This document shows, piece by piece, positions 61,746 through 64,000 of a DNA stretch of 64,000 nucleotides. Below the pieces are notes generated by a model. That model saw nothing but the letters and a program-made list of their open reading frames with translations. It was not told the origin of the DNA and did no database searches. The DNA is from Bacteriovorax stolpii. Its GTDB lineage: Bacteria; Bdellovibrionota; Bacteriovoracia; Bacteriovoracales; Bacteriovoracaceae. A program made the translations under genes and the position numbers. The stretch is taken from the NCBI RefSeq assembly GCF_002872415.1, contig NZ_CP025704.1, positions 1,364,001-1,428,000 of the forward strand, read 5' to 3'. Positions within the stretch are counted from its first letter, which is position 1. Every line of letters starts with the position of its first letter.

Positions 61746-62452
61746 TAGGCACCTCCAACAAGGCTGTCACTAATAATGTGACCATCAGAGATTTTAATTT
61801 GTCTTTGGGTTTTAGCAATAAGGTCAGGGTCATGAGAGCAAAGCATGACTGTGACTTTCATATCTTGTTGAAGCCCCATTAAAAGATCAAAAACCTCTTC
61901 CGATGTCTTTGTATCAAGGTTTGCTGTCGGCTCATCTGCTAAAATTAAAGTAGGGGATTTTACAATCGCTCTGGCGATGGCCACACGTTGACGTTGTCCA
62001 CCTGAGAGTTGACCTGGTCGTCTGTGAGTGAAGCCCTCAAGTCCTACGCGCTTAAGCGCCTGGTGGGCACGCTCTAATCTTTCAGCTTCCGGGATATTTA
62101 AAAGCATCAGTGGGTATTCAACATTCTCCAGTGCACTTAAAAGAGGAAGCAGGTTAAAGGTCTGAAAGATAAACCCGATTTCCTGAGCGCGGATAAGTGA
62201 GAGTTCATGGTCTTTTAAATCTTTGATATTAGTATTCTTGATAAAAAGATCACCCTTGGTCGGAGGATCAATCAGGCCTGCAACATTTAACAAGCTGGTT
62301 TTCCCGCTTCCCGATTTTCCAGAGAGTCCGATGAATTCACCTTTATGAATAGTGAAGTTGATCTTCTCCAGGGCGGTGAAATTGACACCATCAGAGGAGA
62401 AGATTTTATGGATGTTTTGAAAGCGCAGGACTGCATCAGAGAATTTTTCCAT
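61745..62452 (-). CDS. ABC transporter ATPase, LolD/MacB type
   Basis: 235 residues. Walker A GKSGSGKTSLLN, Q-loop IGFIFQTFNLLP, signature LSGGQRQRVAIARA, Walker B LILADEPTANLD, switch His in MLCSHDPDLI. These sequences are those of the LolD/MacB/FtsE group. Coupled to the permease and 8 bases after the outer-membrane protein gene. Confidence 0.93.
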   Translation of the reverse strand: MEKFSDAVLRFQNIHKIFSSDGVNFTALEKINFTIHKGEFIGLSGKSGSGKTSLLNVAGLIDPPTKGDLFIKNTNIKDLKDHELSLIRAQEIGFIFQTFNLLPLLSALENVEYPLMLLNIPEAERLERAHQALKRVGLEGFTHRRPGQLSGGQRQRVAIARAIVKSPTLILADEPTANLDTKTSEEVFDLLMGLQQDMKVTVMLCSHDPDLIAKTQRQIKISDGHIISDSLVGGA

Positions 62453-62460
62453 GGAGATCC

Positions 62461-63720
62461 TTATAATTGAAAATAATTTTTAATTCCAAAAAAGACATTA
62501 CTTGCGTTTTTTATTTTGGCCATCTGAGACTCGTCAGCACCCCAGTAGGTTTCAGCACCTACATTGATGTCTAGTGTGCTGCTGATAGGCCATGACATAA
62601 GTCCCTGAACGGCGTGACCGCTTTGGGCAAATTCATGGGTATAAGAAAGGTCAATTTTTTTATCTTCACCCAAGTCGTAAGTTAATTTGAGTATAGAGTA
62701 ACTTTGGCTTTTTTCGCGGAAAGCATCAGGTAGTTCTTCACTTAATTGTGAAGCCGCATAGATCAGGACGGCGGAGAACTTATTGTAGGTAGGAGTGTCC
62801 ACGCTCACTAATATGTTCATCATGTTCACAGGAGTGCTGGTTAAAGTCATATTGGCGATTGAGTTGATTCGCTTATCTTTGGTATAAACCACGTCAGTTC
62901 TAAAAACAAAATCATCAAAAAGAGTTTTGGCCATTGAGAGACCGGCCGTACTGACTCGATCGTGACTTTCGGCCACAGTGATCTTATCAAGTGTGGCGTT
63001 AACCAGATTATAAGTAGCGTCGCGGTCCAGGTAATTGTAATAGAAGACAGAAGTGTCGAAACCTCCAAGACTAATGGAGAATTTCCCACCGTATTCATGC
63101 TCTTTAAAAAACTTAGGAGTTTTTTCTTTCCAGGTGTCTATTTGTGTTTGCTGTAGCAGGTTTTTAGTAAAAAGATTCACCGGAAGGTTCTGTGAGAACC
63201 TTGGCTCCGGAGAGTAAATCAACTGCATTGAACCGTTATTAAAAAAGTATTTAAAGTTCACCAAAAAAAGAGGAAGTCTTGATTCCGAATAATCAGAATA
63301 GAAAGTCTCTCTTAAGTCTTTAGGATTGACGATGTCGGCGTAGTTAAATCCAAAGGCTTCTCCCCAGGCCACTTCCTGATAACCGATTTGAGTGACCCAT
63401 GATGAGGACTTTAACTTCATGAAGTTTTCGCCCAGGTAAATATCATGAGTGTCTTTTTTATCACTAGCAGGAGTTGAGGAAAGATCAGAGTAAAGTGAGT
63501 TATATGTCCATCTCAGCTGATTGATGAAAACCAGGTCTGAACCAAAACGAGCTTCCTGTTCAAACTGAGCGCGGTGGCGCTGGCCATTGTTTTCATTGGC
63601 ATCACCTGTATAGTGGCTTGCTCTCGCTGAAAGATATCCGCGGAGTAAGTATTCACCCTTAGCACTGGCAAGTGCTGGAAGTGAAAGTAGAGTAAGGGCG
63701 AGGGGAAGTTTTTTAATCAA
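62461..63720 (-). CDS. Outer-membrane beta-barrel protein, DUF1302-like
   Basis: 419 residues. Signal peptide about 1-20 (LSLPALASA). The rest is a beta-barrel pattern with many aromatic-ended strands and a final Leu after an aromatic (IKNYFQL). The early LRGYLSARASHY and QEARFGSDLVF and the WGEAFGFNYADIVNP stretch resemble DUF1302-type porin-like proteins found beside LolA-like proteins. It shares 4 bases with the LolA-like gene upstream and is followed by the ABC genes. Confidence 0.72.
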   Translation of the reverse strand: MIKKLPLALTLLSLPALASAKGEYLLRGYLSARASHYTGDANENNGQRHRAQFEQEARFGSDLVFINQLRWTYNSLYSDLSSTPASDKKDTHDIYLGENFMKLKSSSWVTQIGYQEVAWGEAFGFNYADIVNPKDLRETFYSDYSESRLPLFLVNFKYFFNNGSMQLIYSPEPRFSQNLPVNLFTKNLLQQTQIDTWKEKTPKFFKEHEYGGKFSISLGGFDTSVFYYNYLDRDATYNLVNATLDKITVAESHDRVSTAGLSMAKTLFDDFVFRTDVVYTKDKRINSIANMTLTSTPVNMMNILVSVDTPTYNKFSAVLIYAASQLSEELPDAFREKSQSYSILKLTYDLGEDKKIDLSYTHEFAQSGHAVQGLMSWPISSTLDINVGAETYWGADESQMAKIKNASNVFFGIKNYFQL

Positions 63721-64000
63721 AATTCCAACCTGTCCTTATTGAATAAACTCTCATCAAATTTTTCTGGTTTGTGGTCAGAAAAAATTAAAGTCGAAGTCTT
63801 ATCTTTTTGAAGATAGTCACGGATCACCATTTTCGTTGACCTCTCCATTCCCTGGATCATTTTTAAGTCGCCAAACAGAGCGCGCTTAAGAGGTTTTCCA
63901 GAAAGTGCAAAGAAGGTCGCTTCCATCGGAAGGTAGTCTTTTTTACTAACGTAGTACTCAATGCGTCCGTAAGTCACTTTTTTATTTTTTGCTTTAAGTT
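63717..64000 (-). CDS. Outer-membrane lipoprotein-sorting (LolA-like) protein, C-terminal part
   Basis: The frame is open to the window edge, so the N-terminus lies beyond it; about 94 residues are seen. YGRIEYYVSKKDYLPMEA, LSGKPLKRALFGDLKMIQG and the ending FDESLFNKDRLEF match the C-terminal half of the LolA-like outer-membrane lipoprotein-sorting family. A GTG at 63977 is not needed as start because the reading frame and family pattern continue upstream. First of a LolA-like/barrel/ATPase/permease operon; likely moves a lipid or lipoprotein to the outer membrane. Confidence 0.75.
   Translation of the reverse strand, partial: LKAKNKKVTYGRIEYYVSKKDYLPMEATFFALSGKPLKRALFGDLKMIQGMERSTKMVIRDYLQKDKTSTLIFSDHKPEKFDESLFNKDRLEF

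Noticed and set aside
1-64000. Mobile elements, phage genes, CRISPR arrays, toxin-antitoxin or defence systems
   Set aside because: I looked for transposases, integrases, repeat arrays and nuclease-type defence genes and saw none; the window is housekeeping and envelope genes.

Overview
The window is a gene-dense, mostly core-type stretch of a Gram-negative chromosome with moderate-to-low GC. It has one encoded tRNA and no insertion sequence, integrase, prophage or CRISPR signal that I can see. KDO (LPS) genes, many outer-membrane and lipoprotein genes, a flagellar-type chemotaxis operon behind a sigma-28 style promoter, a fatty acid cis/trans isomerase and several unusual domain fusions fit a motile member of Bdellovibrionota, perhaps the Bacteriovorax/Peredibacter side. 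The taxonomic call is inference; no marker here settles it.

Layout. 1-6.8 kb: plus-strand purine run purN(partial)-purL-purQ-purH-purM. 6.8-11.6 kb: minus-strand small membrane protein, purB, a beta-barrel protein, a TolC-type efflux protein and a small secreted protein. 11.6-17.5 kb: kdsB-pyrG-kdsA-kdsC, a DUF493 protein, gpsA and an ADP-ribosylglycohydrolase. 17.5-19.7 kb: DsbD/ScsB-like reductase (minus). 19.9-24 kb: orphan histidine kinase with a signal-less BtuF-like protein, then a lipoprotein/FecR pair behind a sigma-28 type promoter. 24-27.4 kb: guaB-guaA and a membrane protein. 27.5-31.4 kb (minus): cti, a HAD-like protein ending in a sliding-clamp motif, and an anchored protein. 31.5-38.3 kb: dnaE, two exported proteins, pyrD. 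38.3-44.6 kb: small secreted proteins, queC, a phospho-sugar mutase, ferredoxin plus antiporter, ilvE. 44.8-51.1 kb: cheA-cheW-cheR fusion-cheB fusion-cheY, then tRNA-Val. 51.2-60.5 kb: heterodimeric ABC exporter, a DsbA-like lipoprotein, a 640-residue coiled-coil protein, a pyruvate kinase-ferredoxin fusion, queG. 60.5-64 kb (minus): LolA-like protein, outer-membrane protein, ABC ATPase and permease.

The genes work in sets: de novo purine and guanine nucleotide synthesis (purN/L/Q/H/M/B, guaB/A), CMP-KDO production with its CTP source, queuosine synthesis (queC, queG), chemotaxis signalling, and envelope redox and transport. Genes are packed tightly: neighbours commonly overlap by 1-29 bases, and four convergent pairs overlap at their 3' ends. 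The most unusual items are the pyruvate kinase with a C-terminal ferredoxin domain in which Asp replaces one cluster Cys, a CheR-receiver protein ending in a CheB-like domain without catalytic residues, the HAD-like protein with a QLSLF tail, and the sigma-28 type promoter ahead of a His-rich lipoprotein/FecR gene pair.
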